Origin: Elusimicrobiaceae bacterium
GTDB lineage: Bacteria > Elusimicrobiota > Elusimicrobia > Elusimicrobiales > Elusimicrobiaceae
DNA: 36,867 nt
Assembly: GCA_017961585.1 (NCBI GenBank)
Contig: JAGCWX010000024.1
Location: 1-36,867 of the forward strand
Direction: 5' to 3'
Part shown: one piece after another, positions 15,115 to 23,414 of the stretch
Layout: every line of letters begins with the position of its first letter
Numbering within the stretch: the stretch's first letter is position 1
Notes under the pieces: generated by a model
Database searches by the model: none
Seen by the model: the letters and a program-made list of their open reading frames with translations, nothing else
Told to the model about the DNA's origin: nothing
Made by a program: the position numbers and the translations under genes

Positions 15115-16056
15115 TTAGGCATTGTCTACTTTGACAATTTTCCACCAAGCACCATAGCCGAAGCCACCGCGCAAATATACTTGGTAGCGTAAGATATGGT
15201 CAAGGATTTGGCTTTCTTGCCCGATGTTGTTTTCCAATTTGGCTTCTTTTTCCACCGGGTTGATAATCGGGGCGTTCACCGCCACACCACCATTGTCTTG
15301 GTCCATGACATACCAATCGGAAGCATTGGCCAATTTTTCGGCTACGATTTCAAAGGAATTGCGTAGCGTGTTGGTGGTACCGCCAATAGATTCTTGTTTC
15401 AAAAGGTCCTCAAAAATGCCTTTTTTGGTCACGTCGCAGATGACGAGCGGTTTTACATTTTTGTTGAACTTTTTGTAGCGGTTGCCGGATTTGTACACGA
15501 ACCCTTCTAACGCGCTGATAGCCGATTTCAAATCGGCGGCAATTTGCGCGGCAGAGGTGCCGGTGCCGGATAACAAGTTGTCTTGGCCGGTGGCTTCACC
15601 GTAGAAGTGGTCGTTGGCAAATAACGCTTTGCCGTCAAAGCATTTACCCATAGAGGTTGTAGCCCCCGCGTCAATCATATCTAACGCGGTTTCAATGGGG
15701 AAATCTTTGGCTAATACGGCCAATCCGCGCACATGGGCTTGATACAAGTCCAAGTCGGCTACGGTTTGGGCGCGTTCAAAGTCGGCTTCCGGGATTTCTA
15801 CGCGTTTGGCATAGGGATCATGCGGAATAACGACCTGCGCGGCTTCCGGCAAGGTTTCGGAAGGAATCGGCGTGCCGGTTACTTTCTGTAAGCCGTCCAA
15901 GAACATACCAAAAACGGCTTGAGAAGCAGAAGAAGCAGGTACTTTGTAGGAACCTACTAAAGCGGCTTCTTTGTTGGTGTAACCGTCGTATGCTTTACCA
16001 AAGCCAACGGTTACGATTTTATTAAACTCATCAATGAGTGCTTTCAAAACTTTCAT
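15115..16056 (-). CDS. Major capsid protein (Mu gpT-like)
   Basis: A 313-residue head protein of the Mu gpT class. Features shared with that class are the N-terminal LIDEFNKIV/GFGKAYDG segment, the ALFANDHFYG loop (about residues 143-152) followed by DNLLSGTGTS, and the long beta-rich end with IKPLVICDV-type strands and a GFGYGAWW finish. It follows the decoration protein and protease genes in the usual order and has a strong AAGGAG site. It makes the icosahedral shell. Confidence 0.85.
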   Translation of the reverse strand: MKVLKALIDEFNKIVTVGFGKAYDGYTNKEAALVGSYKVPASSASQAVFGMFLDGLQKVTGTPIPSETLPEAAQVVIPHDPYAKRVEIPEADFERAQTVADLDLYQAHVRGLAVLAKDFPIETALDMIDAGATTSMGKCFDGKALFANDHFYGEATGQDNLLSGTGTSAAQIAADLKSAISALEGFVYKSGNRYKKFNKNVKPLVICDVTKKGIFEDLLKQESIGGTTNTLRNSFEIVAEKLANASDWYVMDQDNGGVAVNAPIINPVEKEAKLENNIGQESQILDHILRYQVYLRGGFGYGAWWKIVKVDNA

Positions 16057-16075
16057 TATTCTTTACTCCTTTTCC

Positions 16076-16522
16076 TTAGATAGCGATGTCCGCTTCGGTT
16101 GTAGAAACAAAAGCGAATACTTTACCGACTTTTACATTGTTGGTAATAGTATTGGTGCTTACGGTCGCCAAAGCCACTTCGTTTGCGGCAGGGCTAGAAG
16201 CAGATAAACCGATATACACATCAGTACCGGGCAAAGCGGTGGAACGAGTGGCACCGAGTTTGCGGCGCACAATGTTCCCGGCTCCGGCCGGAATGATTTT
16301 CAATTTGTAAGTACCGGCAGTACCGTTATCGGCACTGGCTACTTTGAGTTCTTCCATGGCAACCCCGGCGAAAACTTCGCCGCTAGTGTCGGAAGAGGCC
16401 TTACCATAACCCGAGGAGTTATAGTTAATGTTGTCGCCCTGATGAATATCTAAGGCACCGGAAGCCATTTCAATTTCTTTGAATTGGCAGCCGTTGGTGT
16501 AAATAACTTTCGTATTTGCCAT
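16076..16522 (-). CDS. Capsid decoration-like protein (148 aa)
   Basis: A small beta-rich protein, lying between the protease/scaffold and the capsid gene, as head-decoration or stabilisation proteins do in many phages. Hydrophobic and small residues alternate (KLKIIPAGAGNIV, TDVYIGLSAS). Strong AGGAGA site. It could be a DUF2190-like protein; assignment is by position and composition. Confidence 0.65.
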   Translation of the reverse strand: MANTKVIYTNGCQFKEIEMASGALDIHQGDNINYNSSGYGKASSDTSGEVFAGVAMEELKVASADNGTAGTYKLKIIPAGAGNIVRRKLGATRSTALPGTDVYIGLSASSPAANEVALATVSTNTITNNVKVGKVFAFVSTTEADIAI

Positions 16523-16535
16523 TTTGTATGTTCTC

Positions 16536-16970
16536 CTATTTCAAATATTTGTCGGCATCTTCTTTGGTGAATTTGCCTTCCTTGATGAGTTTGGCGGTTA
16601 CTTCATCTTCTGCGATAGCACCGTCGTCTTTTCCGGCCGGTTGGGTATGTAATACCGTCGGGCGGTCTTTGTAGAATGCCTCAATTTTTTCGGCACTGTC
16701 AAAGGTGGCGAGAACTTGCTCTTTCATGTTGGCAAATTCTTTGCCGGCTTTGACTACTGCTTCAAAAGCGGCTTCTTTTTTACTGGCCTCAAGCGCGGCT
16801 TTGTCAGCGGCGATTTTTTCTTCCAATTCTTTTTTGGAAGCGGTCAGCGTTTCGGTTTCGGCTTTAGCGGCTTCCAACTGTTCTTTGAGTTGGGAGTTTT
16901 CCGCGGTAATGGCCGCAACATCAACACCATGTTGGGTCTTTAAGGCCGCAATCATTTCGTCTTTGTTCAT
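16536..16970 (-). CDS. Nested in-frame scaffold protein (144 aa)
   Basis: An internal ATG at 16970, four bases after AGGAGAG, gives a 144-residue protein equal to residues 201-344 of the protease gene. It is a lysine-, glutamate- and alanine-rich coiled coil, as expected for a head scaffold that is made in excess over the protease. The same nested design is known in lambda and Mu. Expression from this start is inferred from the ribosome-binding site only. Confidence 0.75.
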   Translation of the reverse strand: MNKDEMIAALKTQHGVDVAAITAENSQLKEQLEAAKAETETLTASKKELEEKIAADKAALEASKKEAAFEAVVKAGKEFANMKEQVLATFDSAEKIEAFYKDRPTVLHTQPAGKDDGAIAEDEVTAKLIKEGKFTKEDADKYLK

Positions 16971-17570
16971 TTGACTCTCCTGTTTGTTTAGTGCGGGCTT
17001 ACCACCTTCGTCAGCGGTCTTACCGCCCACTCTCATTAAGTTAAAACGCTCTTTATCTTCGAGCGTCACTATTTTATCGGCGACACCATACGCTATGGCT
17101 TCTTCTGCCGTTAAAAAAACGTCTTTGCCGGATATGTCGGCTTTGATTTGGTCCAAGGTCTTGCCGGTCAAGCCGGACAATTCCGTTAGGTACCGTTCGT
17201 TGAGGATAGACCATTCTTGCAGACGGCTATCTACCGCCGAGAACGGCTCCCCGTCAATAATCGTAGAAATGTGCACTTCGTGTAACATCACGCGCGAATT
17301 TTCGGTCACAAAGCGTTTGCCTTTGGCTCCGGCCGCCAAGATGAGCGAGGCCGCGCTATCGGCTTCCCCGATGTTGACCGTGATAACTTCGCATTTGCAC
17401 GTTTTGATAGCGTCTAAAATGGAGAACAAGGCCCCTACATCACCGCCGTAGCAGTTGATATACACCTTGATAGGGTAGTTGCCCTCTTGCTCCATTTGTT
17501 TCATCAGCCGGATAATTTCACTGGCTGTGTCTTTGTTGATTGTTTCTGTAATGAATATTGAGCGTTGCAT
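16536..17570 (-). CDS. ClpP-type head maturation protease with C-terminal scaffold
   Basis: The N-terminal 185 residues are a ClpP-like serine protease: nucleophile S72 (GEADS), followed nine residues later by the conserved GAKGKR, and H97 (VMLHE). In family terms it cleaves scaffold and capsid proteins during head maturation. Residues about 200-344 are a charged coiled coil (TAENSQLKEQLEAAKAETET) acting as scaffold, ending in short acidic sequence. An internal ribosome-binding site and ATG at codon 201 (16970) would make the scaffold alone, as in lambda C/Nu3 and Mu I/Z. It precedes the decoration and capsid genes. Confidence 0.9.
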   Translation of the reverse strand: MQRSIFITETINKDTASEIIRLMKQMEQEGNYPIKVYINCYGGDVGALFSILDAIKTCKCEVITVNIGEADSAASLILAAGAKGKRFVTENSRVMLHEVHISTIIDGEPFSAVDSRLQEWSILNERYLTELSGLTGKTLDQIKADISGKDVFLTAEEAIAYGVADKIVTLEDKERFNLMRVGGKTADEGGKPALNKQESQMNKDEMIAALKTQHGVDVAAITAENSQLKEQLEAAKAETETLTASKKELEEKIAADKAALEASKKEAAFEAVVKAGKEFANMKEQVLATFDSAEKIEAFYKDRPTVLHTQPAGKDDGAIAEDEVTAKLIKEGKFTKEDADKYLK

Positions 17571-17582
17571 TTATTTCCCTCG

Positions 17583-19667
17583 TTAGAATTGTTTTATTTG
17601 CATTAAAGACGGCGGTGGCACTTGGTCGTGCGTGGCCGGATCGGGCGGCACTAGGCCGGGCCGTTTGAACGTTGGCACCATGCGCCCGGTACACCCAAAA
17701 TGATTGGGCGGGTAAATCATATTAAAGGCGGTCCCATACGGCGTGTAAGTGTGGTCTTTGAGCCACAGGCACAAGTCCGTGTGTTTGTCCGCTACTCCGA
17801 TTTTGTAGGTAAAGTAGGCAATTTCGTCGCTTACTTCTTCTTTGTAGAACGCTTGCTCACTATCTAACAGGGTTTGCACCGCCGCCGTTTCCGCGTCCGT
17901 TTTCAGGGCCGCGCGGGATAGATAACTATCCACTTGCTTACCTACTTCGGCAATAATCGTGTCTAAGTTAAACCCGGTGTTGGGTTTATTCGCCACGTTC
18001 AAAATCACGTTTTTAAGCCCTTGCGCGTGTTTGTCAACAAGCGTTTTGGCTTTGTTCTTCACATAACCGCGCACCGGTGGCGGCACGTTGCCTAAATCTT
18101 CGTCATCAAGGTGCGTGTCGTCGTTTTTCTTGGCGGCGGTTGTAATACCGTTAGCGGTCGCAAGATCTTTCCCAATGGTCCAACCGCGTACCGCTAGATA
18201 AGAAAGTTTCTTAATAAGGATTTGCTGATACAGCGCGGTAGAGATAGTCAGGTTGTCGGCTAACCCGGCAATCCCTTTTTTATCGAGGTGTTTGCGCGTA
18301 TCGGCAATGGCTTTATCGGCCATGGTGGAAAGTGTGCCGTACATAGCGCGGTAAAGTTCCTGTTGGAACGAGATAGCCAACTGTTCCCACGAATCCGGCT
18401 TGCGCGCGGCCTGTACTTTGTCATCTACGGGGTTATCTTCCGGCTCTTTGGTGGGGTTTTTCTTGGGCTCGTTGTTTCCTTCCTCATCATCATCAAGGAT
18501 TTCCCCTAACCCCAATTTGTAGCGCAAGTCGGCCTCGTCTTTATCGGTCGGCTTGATGATACCCAACGCCATAAACTGTTGCGCCAACTGTAACTTTTGT
18601 GTAACGCCGTCTCGGTCAAGGTCTTGGCATACCAATTCCGGGTAGAACTCTTGTACCCCGAAATTGACTTCGGTCATCGGGCGTAACACTTCGGCTGTAA
18701 AAATCTGTTCAATTTGATTGGCAATAGCGGCTTCGGCTTGCATGAACAACTTGTATTGTACTTCGCCCACGGAATAAGAGCCGGTCCCGGTGCTACCTAG
18801 ACCGATAAAGTTGGCTAAGGCCGCGTTGCGAATATCTACGTCTAAATTTTGGATAGTGGTGCGGTAGAAGTCGGCAGACACGGACGGGGTTTTGTACTCT
18901 ACTTTGTAGTCAAACCCCGTGGTCAGCATTTGCGCGCGGTTCGCGGCAATGTTCTTCCCGGCGTTTTGTATGTCCTCATATTCTTTCGTGCCTTTGGTAA
19001 CGGTAGGCGGTAATCCTACCCACAGGAACCCCGTGGCTTGACGCGCACCGGCTACGTTCCAATACTCGTACTGTTCTTTCTTCATTTCGTAGGCATGGTA
19101 GCACGGGCGCAAGAGCGAGTTGCCCCAATAGTCGTTGCCTTCCTTGTCATAGACCAAAAAGAGCAAGTCATCAAAAGAGATTTCGACTTGCCCGTCCGGG
19201 GTGTTCTGCTTTACAATACGTTTGCTCGCGTCAATTTCGGCAATGGTAACGGTCGGGCGGTATTGCAGGTCCAACACTTGTAACAACTTGCCATTGATTT
19301 CAATGGTCGTCCATACTTTTTCAAAGATAGCCACGCCCAACGGTAACATCGTGAGCGCGGTGGATAAAAATTCGTTAAACAGGACCCGGGAGTGTTCCCA
19401 AAAGTACGCATAAAACAAGTCGGCCATTTCTTGCCGGGCTTTGTCATCGTCTTTGGCTTGACTACGGATCGTCCATTGTGCCCCTTTGAGGGGCGACATA
19501 ATCACGGATAAAATTGACTTGATAGTCGGGTCTTGGCGGCGCATTTTATCGTATTTGATAACACCGGCAAGCCCGCGTAACTTGGCATTGGGTTCGCTTG
19601 CGCCGTCAATGGTAACAGAGGCCGTACCCACTGCTGAATTGTGTTTTGTGTTGTTGTTTTCTTCCAT
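17583..19667 (-). CDS. Portal protein (Mu gp29 / DUF935) fused to gpF-like head protein
   Basis: At 694 residues this is longer than a usual portal. The first part (about 30-430) has the DUF935 portal pattern: KMRRQDPTIKSILSVIMSPL near the start, WGNSLLRPCYHAYEMKK and the FIGLGSTGTGSY loop. A linker rich in E, D, P and N (about 400-425) follows. The last part (about 615-665) has the signature of Mu gpF / SPP1 gp7 minor head proteins: HTDLCLWLKDHTY, then YPPNHFGCTGRM. In Mu these are separate genes. The fused protein would sit at the DNA entry vertex and help start head assembly. Confidence 0.88.
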   Translation of the reverse strand: MEENNNTKHNSAVGTASVTIDGASEPNAKLRGLAGVIKYDKMRRQDPTIKSILSVIMSPLKGAQWTIRSQAKDDDKARQEMADLFYAYFWEHSRVLFNEFLSTALTMLPLGVAIFEKVWTTIEINGKLLQVLDLQYRPTVTIAEIDASKRIVKQNTPDGQVEISFDDLLFLVYDKEGNDYWGNSLLRPCYHAYEMKKEQYEYWNVAGARQATGFLWVGLPPTVTKGTKEYEDIQNAGKNIAANRAQMLTTGFDYKVEYKTPSVSADFYRTTIQNLDVDIRNAALANFIGLGSTGTGSYSVGEVQYKLFMQAEAAIANQIEQIFTAEVLRPMTEVNFGVQEFYPELVCQDLDRDGVTQKLQLAQQFMALGIIKPTDKDEADLRYKLGLGEILDDDEEGNNEPKKNPTKEPEDNPVDDKVQAARKPDSWEQLAISFQQELYRAMYGTLSTMADKAIADTRKHLDKKGIAGLADNLTISTALYQQILIKKLSYLAVRGWTIGKDLATANGITTAAKKNDDTHLDDEDLGNVPPPVRGYVKNKAKTLVDKHAQGLKNVILNVANKPNTGFNLDTIIAEVGKQVDSYLSRAALKTDAETAAVQTLLDSEQAFYKEEVSDEIAYFTYKIGVADKHTDLCLWLKDHTYTPYGTAFNMIYPPNHFGCTGRMVPTFKRPGLVPPDPATHDQVPPPSLMQIKQF

Positions 19668-19672
19668 ACTCT

Positions 19673-21247
19673 CTAATATTCCCGTGTGCGAAATTCGGAG
19701 CCCAAATCGTTCACTACGGCCCCGCTTGTTCCCCTGTTAAAGAAACCGCACTTAAATAACTTGATACCGTCAATCAGACAATCCACAAAGTCATCGTGTT
19801 TGCCTAGCGGGAAGTTGTAACACTCCCCAAGTAATTCATCGAGTTGGCCTAACTTGCTATACAAACAGACCTTCCAGTTGCCTAAGTACACGATGATATT
19901 GTTCGCACGTTCAACTTTGTCTAACCGGCGGTCCTTGTAAAACCGTTCCAACTCAAGTGGCCCCGGCACTAGGATTTGTTCACGCGCAAAGCGTTGGTTC
20001 AAATAAATGCCATGGCCTTTGGGCTCTATCCATACCCCACGCCAACCGTAGTTGCCCGCGTACTTGCCACAGAACGCTTTTAATATCTCTTCACATCGGT
20101 CGGCTTGCACCTGTTGCCGGAACACATCAATAATGTACAGGTCCGTTCCCTTCACGCCAAACACCGCACACACGGTATAGTCGTTAATCGTTTTGGCGGC
20201 GTAGGCCGTATCGGTTGTGGCAAACACATAGTCAAACGTTTCCGGCAAGTTGTCGACTACCTCAAACATCGTGCGCTTGAACAGGTTGCCTTCCGGCGGT
20301 CGCGGGCTTTGTCCGTACTGTCCGGGTGAAGTACTTTTCAAGGCCTCCACCTCTAAAAATTCTTTCGGCAACCGTTCCGGAAAGAACAGGCCGTCGCGGT
20401 AATACTTCGCTAATTCTGCCGGGTGTATCTCATACTTCGTGTCAGCCGGTAAGCAGATATGTTTCCACCAAGGGCGTTCGTTCGCCAACAGGTACCCGCT
20501 TAAATCTTCTTCGTGCAACCGTTGCATGACCAAAATGCGTAGGCCCGTGCGCTGATTGTTCAACCGGCTCCGCGCTACCGCGTTGTGAAAGTGTATGCTC
20601 TGCCGGCGTACAAGTTGGCTTGCGCCTTCTTGCGGGTTTAGCGGGTCATCAATAATAAAGATGTCGGCCCCTTTGCCGGTACACGACCCGTTGACAGATG
20701 TGGCAAACCGTTCGCCCCCTTTGTCGTTCTCAATGTTGCCCGCGTTGTTGAGTGTGATTTTGTACTTGTGGCCCCATAGCAACTGATACCACGCGGAATT
20801 GATAATCATGCTCACGCGCTTGTTTATATCTTCACTCAAGGTCTGCGAATAAGACGCGCAAATAAACCGCAAATGTGGCCACCTAGTCCACGCCCACGCA
20901 TTGAGAAACGCGCTTACAATGTTCGTTTTGAGAGTCCGGGGCGGTATGTTAATGATTAAATCTTTGTCTTTCGGTTGCAAGTTCGCCACGCGCTCTACAC
21001 TCTCTTGCAATAAGTCGCACAAGTATTTGATGTGGAAATTGTCTATCAACGGTTCGTTGCCGACTTCGGGTATGTTGGCCCACGCGAACTTAAAGAACTC
21101 ATAGTACGAGGCCTCGCATATTTTGCGTTGCAAGGCGTACTTGGTACGGACCGTTGCGCCGGCGCGTATGGCTTCAATTTGCTTTGCCGTCAGCCCCGTT
21201 TGTGCGCTCTGCCTTTTCAAGCAGGTTGTAGAGTTTCTTTGCGTCAT
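19673..21247 (-). CDS. terL: Terminase large subunit
   Basis: The 524-residue DNA-packaging motor. The ATPase half has a Walker A-like IPPRTLKT (about 101-108) and Walker B IFIIDDP (about 196-202). The nuclease half has an acidic ATTDTAYA strand and the C-terminal HDDFVDCLIDG. It feeds DNA through the portal whose gene follows at once. The open frame overlaps the preceding gene by 74 bases and has a poor ribosome-binding site at this start; no better start is visible, so the true beginning may be an unusual codon further in. Confidence 0.93.
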   Translation of the reverse strand: MTQRNSTTCLKRQSAQTGLTAKQIEAIRAGATVRTKYALQRKICEASYYEFFKFAWANIPEVGNEPLIDNFHIKYLCDLLQESVERVANLQPKDKDLIINIPPRTLKTNIVSAFLNAWAWTRWPHLRFICASYSQTLSEDINKRVSMIINSAWYQLLWGHKYKITLNNAGNIENDKGGERFATSVNGSCTGKGADIFIIDDPLNPQEGASQLVRRQSIHFHNAVARSRLNNQRTGLRILVMQRLHEEDLSGYLLANERPWWKHICLPADTKYEIHPAELAKYYRDGLFFPERLPKEFLEVEALKSTSPGQYGQSPRPPEGNLFKRTMFEVVDNLPETFDYVFATTDTAYAAKTINDYTVCAVFGVKGTDLYIIDVFRQQVQADRCEEILKAFCGKYAGNYGWRGVWIEPKGHGIYLNQRFAREQILVPGPLELERFYKDRRLDKVERANNIIVYLGNWKVCLYSKLGQLDELLGECYNFPLGKHDDFVDCLIDGIKLFKCGFFNRGTSGAVVNDLGSEFRTREY

Positions 21248-21656
21248 CTGTATTGAGTTGGTCCACGTCGATACTTAAATCTTTGTTGAGCATAGTGCCG
21301 CTTACCGTTACGTCTTGCGTCGCTTTGCCGTAAATCCTATCTAAAATCCTTTCTAGGTTTAACAGGTCACCTTTGGCTTTGTCGCGTTCAAAGGCACGCG
21401 CGATAATGACAACTAAAGCCGGCGTTTTTGGGTCATTGATAAGTTCCACCAGTTCATCAATGGTCTTTGTGAGCAATTCGCTCATAATGTTCAAAAGTTG
21501 CTCTTTGGTGTACTTCTTGAGAGCCGGAACGTGCAAGTTGGAAGGGCAACCGCGCGGATTGCGAACTTCGCCCTTCTTGATTTTGCCCTTCTCCAAGTTT
21601 TTGAGGGAGTTGGGGTGCATACGGTGTGGTTTGTCAATACGTCCCATGCGTGCCAT
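21174..21656 (-). CDS. terS: Terminase small subunit-like (DUF5681-type)
   Basis: A 160-residue, basic N-terminal protein (KGEVRNPRGCPSN motif near residues 28-40, typical of DUF5681), followed by a helical part that contains ALVVIIARAFERDKAKGD. These proteins lie directly upstream of terL in many phages and would recognise the packaging site. It has AAGGA before the ATG, almost touches the radical SAM gene (two bases apart) and overlaps terL. Confidence 0.72.
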   Translation of the reverse strand: MARMGRIDKPHRMHPNSLKNLEKGKIKKGEVRNPRGCPSNLHVPALKKYTKEQLLNIMSELLTKTIDELVELINDPKTPALVVIIARAFERDKAKGDLLNLERILDRIYGKATQDVTVSGTMLNKDLSIDVDQLNTDDAKKLYNLLEKAERTNGADGKAN

Positions 21657-21658
21657 AA

Positions 21659-22675
21659 CTAGTCCTTGCTTACAAAGGTGGAAACGATACTTTTGTCTTT
21701 TTCGTACATTTCCATAACCTCGTTAAAATTGCGGTTGCGTAAGTAGCGGTAGGTTTTACTGTCTTGGCCCATAGCGTGAAAGCAAAAGGCCGATCCGGGC
21801 TTACGCATAGCCGGAGTGATTTTTACGCCGGCTTTATCATATATATAATGGTTCAAATTATGTGTGGACGGTTGGAAACCGTTTAAGCCGTCCACACCAC
21901 AACAACACAGGCCGTCGCCCGTACTGCGAAGCCTGTTTTCTCCGCTGAAAAACTTTAGACCGTTTGCGTGACAGGTGTCTTTTAGGTCCATAAACTTGTT
22001 ACGCAAGATAAGATAGGGGTACACAAAGTCCGCGCCTAACTTTATCATGCCCGCGCGCCGTTTGGTCAGTTTCAAGGCCTCGTAAATAATGCCGTATGCA
22101 CCGGCCTCTGCTAAACGCGGGATTTGGGCCTTAATCTCTGTGTGTAATTCCGGCAAATACGGCTGACACCGTACGATAACCCGCTTTACTGCTTGGGCCA
22201 TTTTCGCTACAAGTGCCAGCCGTTCGTCAAATGAAGGTGCGCCCAGTTCTAGGCGCGATGTTATACTCGGACAGGTCATTGACACTTGAAACACACAGTT
22301 GCACTCCTTGAAAAGTGAATAGTACGGCTCTTCCATGGGGAGTGTGCCTTTTGTACTTACTACAAAGGGGTACTTGGTCTTGGCCAAGATTTCTAAACAC
22401 GCTAAACTGTTCTTGTGTATCTTCTCGCACGGTTGGAACGGATCCGAAAGACCGCCCCAATGTAGCGGTATGTTCCAATCACACCAAGAAGTTTCTTGCG
22501 CGCGTTTGCCCTGTATGAAGTTCAAAAGGGCTTCCGGGCCTTCATGCACACTTACGTTTGAAATGTCCGTCTTGCGGTTCACAAAACAATACTTGCAAGC
22601 GTGCGAACAACCCTTATAAGTATCAAATCGTATCGGCAAATCACATATAATCACTTGCGACCCGCAATTAGGCAT
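21659..22675 (-). CDS. SPL-family radical SAM enzyme (338 aa)
   Basis: It has the radical SAM cluster motif C23-x3-C27-x2-C30 (KGCSHACKYC) near the N-terminus and GGLSDPFQPCE (about 74-84), a hallmark of the spore-photoproduct-lyase-like COG1533 group. It would reductively cleave SAM to make a 5'-deoxyadenosyl radical. Additional cysteines C257-C258-C259 and C298 could hold a second Fe-S cluster or bind substrate. It overlaps the ParB-like gene by eight bases and precedes terS. GGAGG lies before the ATG. Substrate unknown; with a DNA-binding-type partner, a nucleic-acid reaction is the simplest guess. Confidence 0.82.
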   Translation of the reverse strand: MPNCGSQVIICDLPIRFDTYKGCSHACKYCFVNRKTDISNVSVHEGPEALLNFIQGKRAQETSWCDWNIPLHWGGLSDPFQPCEKIHKNSLACLEILAKTKYPFVVSTKGTLPMEEPYYSLFKECNCVFQVSMTCPSITSRLELGAPSFDERLALVAKMAQAVKRVIVRCQPYLPELHTEIKAQIPRLAEAGAYGIIYEALKLTKRRAGMIKLGADFVYPYLILRNKFMDLKDTCHANGLKFFSGENRLRSTGDGLCCCGVDGLNGFQPSTHNLNHYIYDKAGVKITPAMRKPGSAFCFHAMGQDSKTYRYLRNRNFNEVMEMYEKDKSIVSTFVSKD

Positions 22676-23261
22676 TGGGTTCCTCCGCTAAAATGAGGTC
22701 TAAAATGCGCTTTGCCAAAATGTCGCGCCCGGTTACTTTGAGCGCGCGTTTTACCTGTTCCTCGTACTCTTTTGGGAAATTGAAGGTAATTGAAAAAATG
22801 TCAGAGTTAGAATTGATAGCATTTTGTAAGTGCCCGGCCTCTAACTCATCTAAAAACGTTTTGTCCGTAAATTCAAGGTGCCACTTCTGCCGCGTTTCAT
22901 CTTTGAAATCTTGCTCTACGAACTCTTGGTTCCACGAATTAGCACTCGTGTCGCTGATAGCGTTGTCCGCAAGTGCCATTTCTTTGGCTTCTTGGGTGCC
23001 GTCTTTAATATCCATACGTTGCACCACAACAAGTTCATCACCAACTGTTTTTACAACTTTGAGGGGAATTTTTTGCTTGAGGGCTTGCTCTAAAATGCCG
23101 TTACCGGCTAAACAAGTACCGTCGGCAGACGCTAAAATAGAACGCCCCGCGCCTAACTCCTTCAAACTCTGCGCTAAAAGCGTTTTGTTTTCTTCGGTAT
23201 GTACGCGGTAGTTCCGGGGATCTAACTTTATTTGCGGCTTTTCTTGCTTTGCTTTGGACAC
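22668..23261 (-). CDS. ParB-N-like protein at head of late operon (197 aa)
   Basis: The N-terminal domain has the ParB-N/sulfiredoxin-like layout: an IKLDPRNYRVH start, then LAQSLKELGAGRSILASADG, CLAGNGILEQALK in the place of the GERR box, and ALADNAISD. Late-gene proteins of this kind occur upstream of terminase genes in many phages. The usual HTH of partition ParB is not visible. It begins with GTG; the ribosome-binding site AGGGG lies in the loop of a hairpin (23264-23297). It is the first gene after the late promoter and is translationally coupled to the radical SAM gene. Confidence 0.75.
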   Translation of the reverse strand: MSKAKQEKPQIKLDPRNYRVHTEENKTLLAQSLKELGAGRSILASADGTCLAGNGILEQALKQKIPLKVVKTVGDELVVVQRMDIKDGTQEAKEMALADNAISDTSANSWNQEFVEQDFKDETRQKWHLEFTDKTFLDELEAGHLQNAINSNSDIFSITFNFPKEYEEQVKRALKVTGRDILAKRILDLILAEEPNA

Positions 23262-23263
23262 GC

Positions 23264-23297
23264 GCGACTTTTCCCCTGTTTTAAGAGAGAAAGTCGC
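23264..23297 (-). promoter_or_regulatory. Hairpin holding the ParB-like gene's ribosome-binding site
   Basis: On the minus strand GCGACTTT (23297-23290) pairs with AAAGTCGC (23271-23264); the AGGGG site lies in the loop, and the GTG start begins two bases after the stem. No T-run follows, so translation control is more likely than termination. Confidence 0.5.
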
Positions 23298-23304
23298 TTT
23301 TTAC

Positions 23305-23353
23305 AAAAAAACGCACCCCAAAAAGCGAGATTTTCTCTCGCGCTTTGGAGTGC
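23305..23353 (-). terminator. Leader terminator just after the late promoter
   Basis: On the minus strand a long stem from GCAC (23353) to GTGC (23313) with a GCGAGA/TCTCGC core is followed by seven T (23311-23305). It begins almost at the predicted start of transcription, so late messages need readthrough or antitermination. It could also stop upstream lysogeny transcripts. Confidence 0.8.
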
Positions 23354-23360
23354 ATACTAT

Positions 23361-23390
23361 CTTATAGCAAATTACCGTCTATGTTGTCAA
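23361..23390 (-). promoter_or_regulatory. Late operon sigma70-type promoter
   Basis: On the minus strand TTGACA (23390-23385, a perfect -35 box), 18-base spacer, and TATAAG (23366-23361, -10 box, five of six). The start would be near 23354. It is located after the secreted-protein gene and before the ParB-like gene. Confidence 0.75.
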
Positions 23391-23414
23391 GTAAAATAAG
23401 GTCCTATTTTGGGC

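Noticed and set aside
21659-22675. Radical SAM enzyme as the activase (NrdG) of the glycyl-radical domain
   Set aside because: The gene is far from the NrdD-like gene, is too long for NrdG and has the SPL-type DPFQP motif; it is better placed in the SPL group.
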